Source of the DNA: Pholiota molesta
Taxonomy: Eukaryota > Basidiomycota > Agaricomycetes > Agaricales > Strophariaceae
DNA length: 50,690 bases
Direction: 5' to 3'
NCBI GenBank assembly: GCA_014925825.1
Contig: JACGCK010000289.1
Location: 1 to 50,690 of the forward strand
A program made the position numbers and the translations under genes. The notes beneath the pieces were generated by a model, which saw only the letters and a list, made by a program, of their open reading frames with translations, ran no database searches and was not told the origin of the DNA. Each line of letters starts with the position of its first letter. Within the stretch, counting starts at the first letter, position 1. Positions 31,618 through 43,800 of the stretch are shown piece after piece.

Positions 31618-32584
31618 TTAAAAACCTTGATTGAAATGATCAGGCAGAAAGTTATTACCATGCATACCAGCCTGAAGCTGAGCGAGCATGATCTTCTTAT
31701 CAAGGATCTGGAGCTCATGCTCACATTGGCACTGTTGTTCTTCTGCATGATGTTGTCGCTGGCACTCCTGTTCCTCAAGCTTGAGTTGCTGGACACAGAG
31801 GTCATTTTCTGTAGTAATGAGTGTGCGCTGACGTTTGTTTTCAGCGTGTACACGTTCAGCATCGAGACGTGTCTGGGAATATGCAGTGGACAGGTCACGG
31901 ACATCATCCAGGATGTCCTTCCGTTTGTGTGTTGCATGGGAAGGAGTGGAGGTAGGTGGGATTGACAGAGAAGCTTCAGCAGTGGAGGCGGGAGCAGCAG
32001 GAGGTGTTGACAGAGGAGGAGATAGAGGTGGTGCGATTGTATCTAAAGGAGACTGGATGGTATGTTCATGATCATTGTCGAACTGAAAATCCCAATCGGG
32101 TGATGCCGCACGATGCTCAACAGCCTGTGGGGTCAAAACACTTATGTCAAGTGGGGTGACAGAGTTTACGAGGGCGGGAGGGTCAAAGATTGGGCTACCG
32201 TGGAGAAGCAAATGCATTCGTTTGTACCATGGAAATCTGATGCGCATCTTGTCTATTCATTGGTTAGGATGTTTTGAAAAGCATAGTAATAACTGACATA
32301 CCCCAAACGTTACTAATTGGTGTTCCATGTTGAATTTTGGCAGTGTGATCCTCAATGACAAGTCCGTGGCCTGTTTGACTGAGCTTCGTGTTGTAGTCCC
32401 CATAGTTCTTCTTTAGTCTGGTATGAGTTGATAAGAATTCTGATATATGGGTTATACATGAGGGTACATACATGTGCATGCGGTTGACTATTGCTTTTCC
32501 AAGCTTTTCGGTAGGAAGGGAGAGAGTAGGGAATAATGTCGCGCCAATATCGTGCGAGATCTGAACCTTTGTCTTACCCCTGCT
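31618..32584 (-). pseudogene. Harbinger-2 second protein (Myb/SANT-like accessory), 5' end lost
   Basis: A minus-strand gene convergent with the transposase, as in Harbinger-1. The upstream part has LKKNYGDYNTKLSQTGHGLV and ISNVW. After an intron come FPWYKRMHLLLHG and SPIFDPPALVNSV. Then a Pro/Ser-rich linker and a C-terminal glutamine/glutamate-rich helix (LKLEEQECQRQHHAEEQQCQ), likely coiled coil. A frame change lies near KLGKAIVNRMHM. The 5' end stops at the edge of foldback FB1 (32585), and sequence beyond FB1 does not continue it. Confidence 0.6.
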
Positions 32585-32689
32585 CACTAGTACCTGCAAT
32601 CCTGAATCATATATCCATGGCAAAGCTTAGCACACCCGTTTTTTTCCTGCCAGGCTACTTATGATATGAGAGGCTCAGGGAGCGATCTA

Positions 32690-33190
32690 ATTCCTGCTAC
32701 AGCTAACAATCTGATATCTGTCATGGATTATTTCATTGCTGTCACAGACATCCTTTCATTGCTCTCAGGGACTATTTCATTGCTCTCACAGGTGCTATTT
32801 CATTGCCTCCATGGGATATTTCATTGCTGCCACAGGTGTGATCTCATATCTGTCATGGGCTATTTCATTCCCTGCCATAGGAGAGATCTCATATCTGCCA
32901 TGGGCTATTTCATTCCCTGCCATAGGAGCAATCTCATATCTGCCATAGGATATTTCATTGCTGTCACAGGTGCTATTTCATTGCCTCCATGGGATATTTC
33001 ATTGCTGCCACAGGTGTGATCTCATATCTGCCATGGGCTATTTCATTCCCTGCCATAGGAGCGATCTCATATCTGCCATAGGATATTTCATTGCTCTCAC
33101 AGGTGTGATTTCATTGCCTCCATGGCTAATTTCATTGCTGCCATAAACGATTTCATTCCTTGCCATGGGCTATTTCATTCCCTGCCATGG
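32690..33190. repeat. FB1 left-arm array of short repeats
   Basis: About twenty 20-27-bp variants of the phrases GGATATTTCATTGCTGCCAC and GATCTCATATCTGCCATGGG stand in head-to-tail order. The mirror array is at about 35475-35995. Confidence 0.75.
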
Positions 33191-35474
33191 TACACTTAAT
33201 GGGCTTCTATACTTAGAATTTGCATCAGATTGGCAGATCAGATCAATCAGCAGATTGATCAGGCACATGACATGATAAGATTTCCATTTGGGTGTGGGAA
33301 CATCCCAAAATAGAATATATCCACTATCATTGGTACTGCATATTGCAGCTTGGGCGCTTCCCCTGGGCGAGTATAAACTATATTATATCAGTAGATGCGT
33401 ATTTTTAATACGAATCCAGCGCAAAAGGTTTCGTGATTTTATCTGCACGCGTTCCCGAGATATAAGCGAAATACTGGGTGTCCTTCATGAGCAAACACTG
33501 TAATTTGCATTTTCCTCTATAACCGGTGGGTCTATTCGTAAGCTCTGAGTTACATTATGTAGGTGTTATGAAGAGCTTTAAAACGCGCCTTTGATCACGT
33601 ATTTGCGTCAGGTATTAGCGCGGGAAATTGCGTGCGCTTATTTAAAAACGCGCGCTTCTAGCGCCCGCATTTCTCACGCTCGTTCCACGAAAACATACCG
33701 TAAAATACTACCTATATGTACCTTTCTACTGCATTTTAGTTGGAATGATTCGATGAAATGGTGCACCTGTATTCGCATTTTAATTGTTCTATATATACCA
33801 TAGCAGGCAACGGATCAATTTGTGCAATTTTGTACAGTTCTACTCTCCTGAATTTTCTCAATTTAATAATATAGGTATTGAGGCAAGAAATGGGGTGTAG
33901 GAGAGCGAAATAGAATGGGTGCTGGCATGGACAATAGGCTGGATTGATCGGAATTACCATATTTGGCTAGCCATCAGTGGCAGGTCCCTCTGGACCCCCT
34001 CAAAAGTAGGCACCCATTTCTCCACTAATTCTCAACCAAATCACTTCAATTCTTTTGCAAATAGTATTTATCCAATGAGAAAATATCTTCCACCATGTTA
34101 GATTTAACAATTTATCTCTTTGTGATCATGTATCCACTGATTTCGCTTTTTGGCCCAGGTCAGCAATATCTATATTTTGAAATACTACATATTTGATCAT
34201 GATTCCACTTGGAATAGAAAGGAAAAAATCAGTAGATTTAGGAATATGTGTTTCAAATAGTCCAGTAACATACCTTATTTCGCTTTTCAGATAGTAGGCT
34301 ATCACTGCTTACAGTTCTTATAGCTTGTATAACATGTCTGTAGACCATTTGTATAATGCCATTTCAATTCATGCCCATAAACTCTTTCAAACACATATTC
34401 CTAAATCTACTGATTTTTTTTTTCTATTCCAAGTGGAATCATGATCAAATATGTAGTATTTCAAAATATAGATATTGCTGACCTGGGCCAAAAAGCGAAA
34501 TCAGTGGATACATGATCACCCAAAAATAAAATTACAAATCTAACACGGTGGAGGTGATGTTCTCTTTGTATAAGTGTAATCTGCAGAAAAAACGGAGTGA
34601 TTTGGGTAAGAATTGATGGAGAAATAAATGCCTACTTCTGGGGAGGTCCCAAGGGATCTGCCACTGATGGCTAGCCAAATATGGTAATCTGGATCAATCC
34701 ATCCTATTTTCCATGCCAGCACCCATTCTATTTCGCTCTCTTGCACCCAACATCTTCCCAGAGTACCTATATCATTAAATTTAGAAAAATAAGAGGAGTA
34801 GAACCCTGCAAAAATCGCACAAATTGGTCCATTGCTTGCTAGGGTATATGCACAACAATCAAAATTCAGATACAGGTGCACTGCTTCACGGAATCATTTC
34901 AAATAAGCTGCAGCAAAACGGTATATATAGGTAGTATTTCTGGGTATGTTTTGGTGGAACGAGCGTGAGAAACGCAGGCGCTAGAAGCGTGCGTTTTTAA
35001 ATAAGCGCACGCAAATTCCCGTGCTGATTCCGAACGCAAAAACATGATCAAGGGCGCGTTTTAAAGATCTTTATAACACCTACACTATGTAACTTAGAGC
35101 GTAAGAATTGAATTACCGGTTATGGAGGAAAGTGCGAATTACATTAAGCTCCTATTTATCGCCCCAGTATTTCACTTATATCTCATGAACCACTACAGCT
35201 AAAATCACGAAACCTTTTGCATTGGGTTCGTATTAAAAATACGCATCTACTGATATAACATGGTTTATATTCGCCCAGGGGAAGCGCCCAAGCTGCAATA
35301 TGCAGTACCAATAATGGTGGATATATTCTATTTTTGGATGTTCCCACACCCAAATACCTATTGAGGCATCGCTATTTTGGGAAATCTTATCATGTCATGT
35401 GCCTGATCAATCTGCTGATTGATCTGATCTGCCAATCTGATGCAAATTCTAAGTATAGAAGCCCATTAAGTGTA

Positions 35475-35995
35475 CCATGGCAGGGAATGAAATAGCCCAT
35501 GGCAAGGAATGAAATCGTTTATGGCAGCAATGAAATTAGCCATGGAGGCAATGAAATCACACCTGTGAGAGCAATGAAATATCCTATGGCAGATATGAGA
35601 TCGCTCCTATGGCAGGGAATGAAATAGCCCATGGCAGATATGAGATCACACCTGTGGCAGCAATGAAATATCCCATGGAGGCAATGAAATAGCACCTGTG
35701 AAGCAATGAAATATCCTATGGCAGATATGAGATTGCTCCTATGGCAGGGAATGAAATAGCCCATGGCAGATATGAGATCGCTCCTATGGCAGGGAATGAA
35801 ATAGCTCATGACAGATATGAGATCACACCTGTGGCAGCAATGAAATATCCCATGGAGGCAATGAAATAGCACCTGTGAGAGCAATGAAATAGTCCCTGAG
35901 AGCAATGAAAGGATGTCTGTGACAGCAATGAAATAATCCATGACAGATATCAGATTGTTAGCTGTAGCAGGAATTAGATCGCTCCCTGAGCCTCT
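35475..35995. repeat. FB1 right-arm array of short repeats
   Basis: Reverse complement of the left array, with a few single-base and unit-level differences (for example CATGACAG versus CATGGCAG). Confidence 0.75.
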
Positions 35996-36079
35996 CATAT
36001 CATAAGTAGCCTGGCAGGAAAAAAACGGGTGTGCTAAGCTTTGCCATGGATATATGATTCAGGATTGCAGGTACTAGTG

Positions 36080-37520
36080 GATGCTCGAAGAGTACACAAG
36101 AAGACGACTTCGCGGCTTCAAAAGCAGCACGATGCCGAAGTTCTCGGGAGACAAAAGGCGTCAGCTCAATTCGAACGTTCCACTAGGGAGTGTGCTCGAA
36201 GAACGGATGCGGGAATGGGGGGAGCAGCCAACTAACGCGACAAGAGGGGAATGAAGCGAAGAGGCAAGGCTCACGAAAAGTTTTCCCTCACGTGGGACCA
36301 AACAGAAACAAGCACCATGTGATAACACATGATCACGCCGTGGAGAAGTTGTAAACTACAGAACTGAGAATGAAAGATGTAATGAAATTGTAGGGTACAG
36401 AAAGAAACAAGTAGAAAGAGAAGGCATAAAAGTCTGTAATGATAATTCAATTAAGGTATAAGGTGAAGTATGGCGAGATAAGGAAGAACAAGGTAAGACG
36501 TCGCACTCTGTCTCAGCGCAGGGAGTGTAAAGCGAGGTATTCACGCCTCAGCTCCGGGGCATTTCTCAAGTCGTATTCCGAGATCCAAGAATCGTCCGCG
36601 GGACCGTTGATGTGCCCCGCATCCCTGTACCCCCTGAAAACCGCCCAAATCGGACGCGCATGCACCGCGCTCACTGTACTCCTCGGATGCATACACATAC
36701 GCTCGTTATCCAAGGTCGCGGCCATATCACGTGAACACGCCTACGCCCTCGCCAGGTCGCCCGTACACGTGCACTGTCAATCACTCGGACAACTCTCGTC
36801 GCTCGACAGCCAGCGTCGGCCGACCGACCTCTAACAGCTATTGCGCACAGATCTCAACACGATCCGCTCCATTCGGATCGCCGGCACCCTTTCCCGACTC
36901 AGCATGTGGGCCTATAGTGTCTGTTTCTATTTTTAGTCCGTCCGCGCTCGCGCCCTTGTGCGCCGTCCCCTCTACGCCTTCCGTTCCTGGTATTTTATTT
37001 CACCTCCTTTCATCGGCATGCATCGCTGCTCTCGCTTCGCGCTTTTCTATCATCAGTTCCTCAGTTCTAGCTCCGTATTATTTCATATGTTTTGATCGCG
37101 TGTTTACTACTTAAATCCTGTAACTTCCATAAAAAAACATAGTTTTGCTTCCCCTCCCGGATTACAGAATTCAGTTGTATCTCGTAAAACCTTGCGCCCG
37201 ACTGCGTGTACCCTCATAACTGCGTCTCCAACCTCGTTCGTCTCGTCGCGTCGCGTGTACTTCGTTCTAAATTCATCTCGTCGCGCAGCGTTGCCAGTTA
37301 TCCGCACTCGTCACATTCTCACAGTCACCTTGTCGCACCGCGTCCGCACGACCGTCGCAGATACCCAAGAGACTTCAAGTTGCCGTCGCGGCCCTTCCGA
37401 CCGCGTCTCCCGGACAGACCTTGACTGAGAAGGATATCACGAACCCAATCTCGCGCTACTTGCCACTCACGTCGTGTCATTGATAGGTGTTTGTTTGTCA
37501 TTCACTTTGCACACTATATA
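36080..37520. other. Unassigned region between FB1 and Gypsy-3
   Basis: I recognise no gene. A plus-strand open stretch runs from FB1 to 36235 with VDARRVHKKTTSRLQKQHDA. The zone 36360-36520 is AT-rich and purine-rich. From 36530 to 37480 the sequence is GC-richer with scattered frames (for example plus 36731-37114 and 37192-37428), none with a recognisable domain. It could hold LTR or UTR sequence of an old retroelement. Confidence 0.3.
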
Positions 37521-39249
37521 CGACGCTAGGCACATCACCGTACCCTGCCCATCGCACCAAGTACAAGCGACGGTTGCCATATTTCTTAGGAGCCAACCGG
37601 TGTCCCAGAATCGCCTCTACTTCATACTCCGGGGAGGCTATAAAGTCGCGAGTAGGAGGTAAAATAGAGCACTCGCCAAACTGCGCGGGTGAAGGATTAT
37701 ATTTTTTTAGATGAGCTATGTTGAAGATGGGGTGCATAGGGTATGTGTCAGGCAGACGGAGTCGATAAACGACGGGATTGATGCGTTTTATGACCTCAAA
37801 AGGTCCAATGGTTCTCTGAACGAGCTTTTTACCCGTGCCGGCCACGTCGACGAGCTTAAGAGTGTGAGGATTGACTAACACTAGGTCTCCAACATTGATT
37901 TGATCGACAGGTCGCCGATTTTTGTTGTAAGCCTTCGCTTGCTTCTCCTGAGCCAGGACGAGAGCATCGCGAGCGGACTGCCTGAGCTCATCCATGGTTG
38001 AGATGAACATCTCGGCGCGCTGACTAGGTAAAAATGGGCGACTGGCGGGGTCCGTTTCTTGGAGTAAGACGCTTGAAGTAAGTCGAGGACGGTAGCCCAT
38101 TAATAGGTAGTTCGGAGCATAACCCGTCGATGAATGTTCAGAGGAATTGTAAGCGAACGACAACACGCTCAGCCAGTTGGACCAAGAGTCCCGTTGATTA
38201 GCGACATAGGCTCGCAGCATTTGCTCAATCGTGGCATTAAGGATTTCAGTTTGTCCATCCGTTTGAGGGTGATGAGACAAGGATAGGGCCATGACGCTGC
38301 CGTAGTGAGCAACCACAGACTTCCAAAAATCCGTAGCCCAGCGCTTATCTCGGTCCGCTATGATGCGTTCTGGGAGTCCAAAGACGTTGACAACGCGCTC
38401 GACAAATAACTTCGCAAAGCCATTCTGGTCTAGGGTGTCATGCGTGGGCATGATAATGGCAAATTTAGTGAGCTTGTCCACTACTACAAATACAGCCGTG
38501 TACTTGTCTGGTCCCGAGGGCGGCAAACCCGTAATGAGGTCCAACAAAACAGTCGCGAAAGGACGCGCAGGGATATGAGCAGGCCGCAAAGCTCCCATTT
38601 TCTTGCGATGATCGACCTTGATCTTTTGGCAGACATCACAAGAGGCTGAAAATTCCGAAGCGTCCTTGATCAGAGAGTTCCAGTAAAAGAGCTCTTGTAA
38701 GCGCGCTGTGAACCTTCTTGTCCCGGCGTGTGCACTTTCATAAGGCGAATCATGAATCCATTTGAGCACAAAATTCACTTGCGAGTGCGGTACACATAGT
38801 CGAGCATTCCATTCGGCGTCGCGGAAATAGAGCAGTCTGTTAGGATCCTTTCGGAAGTGAGACAGAGTGATCACAGAATGAGGGTTTGTGATCTCATCCA
38901 TATATTTTGTTTTGAAGAAAGGATCCTTTTGGTAGCCTTCCGCGAATGCCTGGATAAGTTTCTCGTTCATGGACACGAGTAAATGCGACTTCTTGTTCCA
39001 GTCCTCTGCTGGGTCTAGCGGGCTGTGCTCGAAGCCAACCGGGTAGGTCCAATGATCATCCGAAGGGAAGGGCAGTGGGTTTTCTGCATTCTGTTCTGTT
39101 TCCATTTCGGGCATAGTCAAGGGGGCATTAGAATGTTCAGCTAGGGACTGTTCTTCCTCATCCAGTTTAGCCTTCTGTCTTCGAGTCATTAGAAGGATGT
39201 TCTTCTCGATTACATCCTCCCAGCAGGGAACAAAGAAGGCGGCCTTCAC
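37498..39249 (-). pseudogene. Gypsy-3 integrase and chromodomain
   Basis: A frame of 583 residues. The HHCC-type region has ESAHAGTRRFTARLQELFYW and CDVCQKIKVDH. The catalytic core has DLITGLPPSGPDKYTAVFVV (D), IIADRDKRW (D) and HHPQTDGQTEILNATIEQML (E). The C-terminal region includes GPFEVIKRINPVVYRLRLPD and a chromodomain start EAILGHR...LYLVRWAGYGD. The listed start is not a true ATG; the frame joins the RT part upstream through a frameshift near 39265-39280. Confidence 0.85.
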
Positions 39250-40804
39250 AGCGGGCGCATTGAAGAACGATCTTCCGCCTTCTGAGCAACTTCGCGTTTC
39301 ACTTCATCCTGGACAATGGTTTCGAGATCGTCGCGAGCAGGAGAGTTGTGCGGCGGGACTCGAGGTAGGCGAGATAGAGGGTCTATGTTGGAATGTACTC
39401 TTCCTGGTCAATGAACAATGTGTAGGCCAGGGAAGGCTGCGAAGACCGCCCCCCACGCCGCCAACCTCCTGTTCGCATTCTCGTAGACACGAGCCCACTG
39501 CAGTGCTGCATGATCGGTAACCAGAATGATCTTCTCGCCCTCAATAAAGGGCTGGAAGCGGACGAGAGCCTCCTTGGCGCCAAGTGCCTCATGTTCCGTC
39601 GCGCTGTAATTGTGTTCCGCCAGCTTCAAGGTGCGACTCCAGTAACAGATGACGTGCTCGACATGCACCATGGTCTCGTCGAAGGATTCTGCCCATTCAT
39701 CGGGACTGACGCACTCGTCAACCTCCTTGACGAGAGCTGGGAATAAGGAGGGCACCGGCAGACCAGCCTGCCACGCCTTATGCAACTTGTCGTAGACCGG
39801 GGTGCCATGAAGGTCACCCACACGCATGCGCTGAACCTGTTGCAAGCTAGCGCCCAATGCAAACTCGGACGCATCGGTGTAGAGGCGATACGGTGCCCCC
39901 ATCACTGGATGGCCCAGTACAGGGGCCGCGGCCAGGGCATCCTTAGCTTGCTGCCAGGCAATTTCGTGTTCCGCTTCCCATCGCCAACGGGCACCCTTGC
40001 GAAACAGAGCGAACAACGGCGAGGCGATGAAAGAGTAGAAGGGAATGTACAGGTACTGCGAGAAATAGACAACCATCCCTAAAAACTTCTGGAGGTCGGC
40101 GGCATTACGGGGTCGTTCCAAGTCTAAAATTGCTGAGACCTTCTCTTTGTGGGTGGAGAGCCCCAGACGAGAAACCTTTTGGCCGAGTAACAGGATGGAG
40201 GAGTACCCGATGAAACACTTAGGGGGAGAGAGTGTAATACCGGCAGAAGCAATAGCGCCTAGGACTTTATCGAGATGTTCCAAGTGTTCATCCCAATTGC
40301 ATGAGAACACAACTATGTCGTCGATGTATACCAAGGCGAACAGCCAAAGGAAGGGCATAGCACGCCTTGCATAATGCGCTGAAAAATTGAAGGACCGTTA
40401 CGCAACCCAAACGGCATGCGTTTAAATTGCCAAAGACCCAGATGACAACGAAATGCAGTGCGCTCTTTATGTTCCTCCGCCATCTCCAGCTGGGTGAAGC
40501 CTGCGAGAGCGTCGAAGGACGACAACACTTGAGAGCCGGACAGGGCTTGGATGATTTCACTCTGCCAAGGAATGGGGAATTCATCCGGTATAGTCTGAGC
40601 GTTGAGTTTCCTGTAGTCCACAATCAGGCGAGGCTTGCCATTACGGTAAACGACCACCACCGGGAAGCCCCAGGGGCTGGAGGAAGGTTCGATGATGCCA
40701 GCCTCGAACCACGCGTTGACCTGTTTGTCGATAACCTCCCGTTTGGCCGGCGAAGCACCGTACATAGGTACAGAAATAGGCGTCGTGCCCGGCTTCAAAG
40801 GCAC
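39250..40804 (-). pseudogene. Gypsy-3 reverse transcriptase and RNase H
   Basis: The RT fingers and palm begin at about 40804 (KREVIDKQVNAWFEAGIIEP, RLIVDYRKLNAQTIPDEFPI, FSFDALAGFTQLEMAEEH-type motif A). A single-base frameshift near 40362, just before the active site, separates this from LVYIDDIVVF (YIDD box) and the rest. RNase H shows YRLYTDASEFALGASLQQ and HNYSATEHEALGAKEA. A TGA at 39410-39408 follows HIVH, where Gypsy proteins have arginine (VHRPG), so this is again a likely CGA decay. The RNase H region contains a long insertion (VYDKLHKAWQAGLPVPS and following). Confidence 0.85.
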
Positions 40805-40835
40805 CTCGACTCTGGCCGAGACTCAGCCTTGTCCG

Positions 40836-43800
40836 TTAATATTCTACATGAAATAGTGGAAGTTGCCCAGGAAAGAAAGTGCATCCAGGATGGTAACTCA
40901 GGTGCGCAGCCACCCCACCTAGCTGGGATTGAATATTTTCTGCCCTTTCCTGGTGCTCTCTGCTCATCACCAGTGGCAGTGCTACTGCTCACTGCTGCTG
41001 CCACTGCTGCTCACTGTGCTCAACAGTGTCGAGCAGTGCTCGTCACTGTTGTCAGGGTCATCCCAAAAAGGAAACCATCAAAATTTTTCCAAAAGCAGAA
41101 TGACAAATTTGTAAGCTGTTTTTCCCATCATTTCCCACCATCAACTGGCCACATTAGGATGATCATCCCATTTTGGTACTTTCTGCTCATTGGCCCATCA
41201 AACATGCCATCAAGAGCCAAACACATGACCTGGTACCTAACCACATGACTGCACATGACTGCAAATGGGGCAGGGACCCTCCTAGGGGTGGGAAATACCT
41301 AAAATAGCATTTTCCCAATATTATTAGGAATGCACCTGGGTAGCTGGTGCACCCTATATGGGACCCACTGGGACCATATTATACCGAAATATGCGGAATT
41401 AAATTCTAAATCCACCTGTGAAAGATTCATATTAATAGCATCATTGGTTCAGGCCCTAGAAGCGAATTACTAATTGGAATAAATAAGCGCACACATTGAT
41501 GGCTGTTTTCCTCAACAACCGCCCGGTCGTTTTCTATGATTACAATTTTGGTCTGTAGGTATTGAAAGCGCGCTTCGAACGCGTCCTTGATCATAATTTT
41601 ACGTCCGTTTCTCGCTCCGTAAAACGCTCCGGATATATTTACGCTCGCACCGCATTAGCGCCGGCTACGGTTCCATAATTCGCGCGCATATTATATCATA
41701 AAATAGGTTAATAAAACACCTTTCTAATGGTACCCTACTCGTGCTGATTGAGCAACTCTCTGAGGCCCTATAAAGGAAATGGTTGTTTGTAGATAGAATA
41801 TTAACCGCTAATTGGGCGGGAACGCGCGTAGGTGCGTTGGATTCTCCTGAATTTACCAGATTTAATGACCCCTTGATTATAGGGATCAGATGCCGGGAAG
41901 GCGCTGAACTGGACATGGGGATGGCCAGGATATTGCTTTGCTGGCTGGCAGATGCTATTTTTAGCATAGCCGAGCACAGCCTCACCCAATCCGGGCATGA
42001 AATGGTGGCACTCTCCCCCTCCCCCTCATATTGGAAATTCTGTTCCTCCCTCAATTCCTATCCAATTGCTTCGTTCTTTTTTTGAATGTTTAATATAAAT
42101 AGGGTACTATATGTCTATACCACTTATGTATTACTATAATGCATGTATCATTTGTTATTTCGATATTTCTATATTTGGGACACTGCATTTGGGGTTTTCA
42201 CTGTATTTATGATGGTTATTGGAACATATAAAGTGGTGAAAAGCTAGAGGTAAATACCCACTACCATTCCTGGTAGTTGAAAAGCTGGCTGGATACTGCC
42301 CTATAGCTCTACACTCATAAAGAGGGGGTTTCTGCACATCCTCCTTGATAAATCCATATCTCAACCAATACTATAGCTATATCCAAGTTTAAGAATCCAT
42401 TAGAGTAATAAACATGTCTTCTTTAGTTCTGTTACTCAACAATTGTGTTCTTATTGCATTTTATTAGCCATATTACCCGAATGGTTAAATATAGCAGAAA
42501 TAGAGGTATTCTGCCTATAAAAATTCACAGAAGCACTCTAAAATTCTGTAAAGCTAGGATATTATAGCTCTCATCAATACCTTCAATTACAGATAGGCCC
42601 CAAGAAAATGGAGTAAGTGAGTGGAAAGATAGTGTGGAAGTACTAGTCAAAACATCGGACTAGATCAAGAGTATCTATATAACTATGATAGACCTCTGTT
42701 TAACTCATGTTCTTTTGAATGTTTCCACCATATCTTTCCACTCACTCACTCTAATTCTTTTTGGCCTATCTTGAATTGTAGGTATGAATGAGAGCTATAA
42801 TATCCTAGCTCTACAGAATTTTAGAGTGCTTACGTGAATTGCTATAGGCCAAATACCTCTATTTCTGCTATATTTAACCATTCTTGTCATATGGCCAATA
42901 AAATGCATTGAGAAGAGAATTGTTGAGTGGCAGAACGAAAGAAGACATGTCTAATACTCTAATGGATGCTTGAACTTGGTTATAGCTACAGTATTGGCTG
43001 AGATATGGATTTATCAAAGAGGATATCCAGTAATGTCTCTCTTTATGGGTGTGGAGCTATAGGACAGTATTCAGGTAACTTCTAAACTACCAGGAATTGT
43101 ACTAGGTACTTACCTCTAGCTTTCCACTGTCTATATGTGCCAATAAGCATCATAAATACAGTGAAAACCCCAAATGCAATGTCCAAAATACAGAGATATC
43201 GAAATAACAAATGCTGCATGTATTATAGTGGCATATAAGTGCTATAGGCGCATAGTACCATATTTATATTGAATATTAAAAAAAAGAACGAAGCAATTGG
43301 ATAGGAATTGAGGGAGGAAATGAATTTCCAATATGAGGGGGAGGGGGAGAGTGCCACCAATCCATGCCCGGATTGGGTGAGGCCGCGCTCGGCAGCGCTA
43401 AAAATAGCATCTTCCAGCCAGCAAAGCAATATCCTGGCCATCCCCATGTCCAGTTCAGTGCCTTCCCAGCATCTGATCCCTATAATCAAGGTGTCATTAA
43501 ATCCGGTAAATTCAGGAGAATCCAACGCACCTACGCGCGTTCCGGCGCAATTAGCGGTTAATATTCTATTTACAAACAACCATTTCCTTTATAGGGCCTC
43601 AGAGAGTTGCTCAATCAGCACGAGTAGGGTACCGTTAGAAAGGTGTTTTATTAACCTATTTTATGATATAATATGCGCGCGAATTATGGAACCGTAGCCG
43701 GCGCTAATGCGGTGCAAGCGCAAATATATCCGGAGCGTTTTACGGAGCGAGGAACGGACGGAAAATTATGTTCAAAAACGCGTTAGAAGCGCGCATTTGA

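Larger units (their letters stand above)
32585..36079. mobile_element. FB1: giant foldback (palindromic) element, about 3.5 kb
   Basis: The left arm 32585-34260 and right arm 34381-36079 are reverse complements around a spacer of about 120 bp. Outer ends are CACTAGTACC and GGTACTAGTG. The outer 600 bp or so are nearly identical between arms, including an array of short repeats built on ATTTCATT-GCTGCCATAGG. The inner kilobase is only roughly 85-90% similar. No credible coding capacity is seen. It interrupts the Harbinger-2 accessory gene. No clear TSD was found. The core is homologous to FB2. Confidence 0.85.
37498..40835 (-). mobile_element. Gypsy-3: truncated Ty3/Gypsy element
   Basis: A minus-strand pol without LTRs, gag or protease. 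It is cut at its 5' side by FB2 (about 40836). At its 3' side it runs into unrelated sequence inside the chromodomain, which stops soon after LVRWAGYGD. A different lineage from Gypsy-1 and Gypsy-2, judged by RT and RNase H sequence. Confidence 0.8.

Noticed and set aside
32666..33146. Repeated peptide frame DLISAMGYFIPCHR in both FB1 arms as a repeat protein
   Set aside because: It is the translation of a short DNA repeat array. The phase is kept only because units are near multiples of three in places, and frames shift at unit-length changes. No domain, start context or intron structure supports a gene.
40427..41248. 273-codon plus-strand ORF
   Set aside because: Its first half is the antisense of Gypsy-3 RT and its second half is the FB2 tip; it crosses an element boundary and has no recognisable domain.
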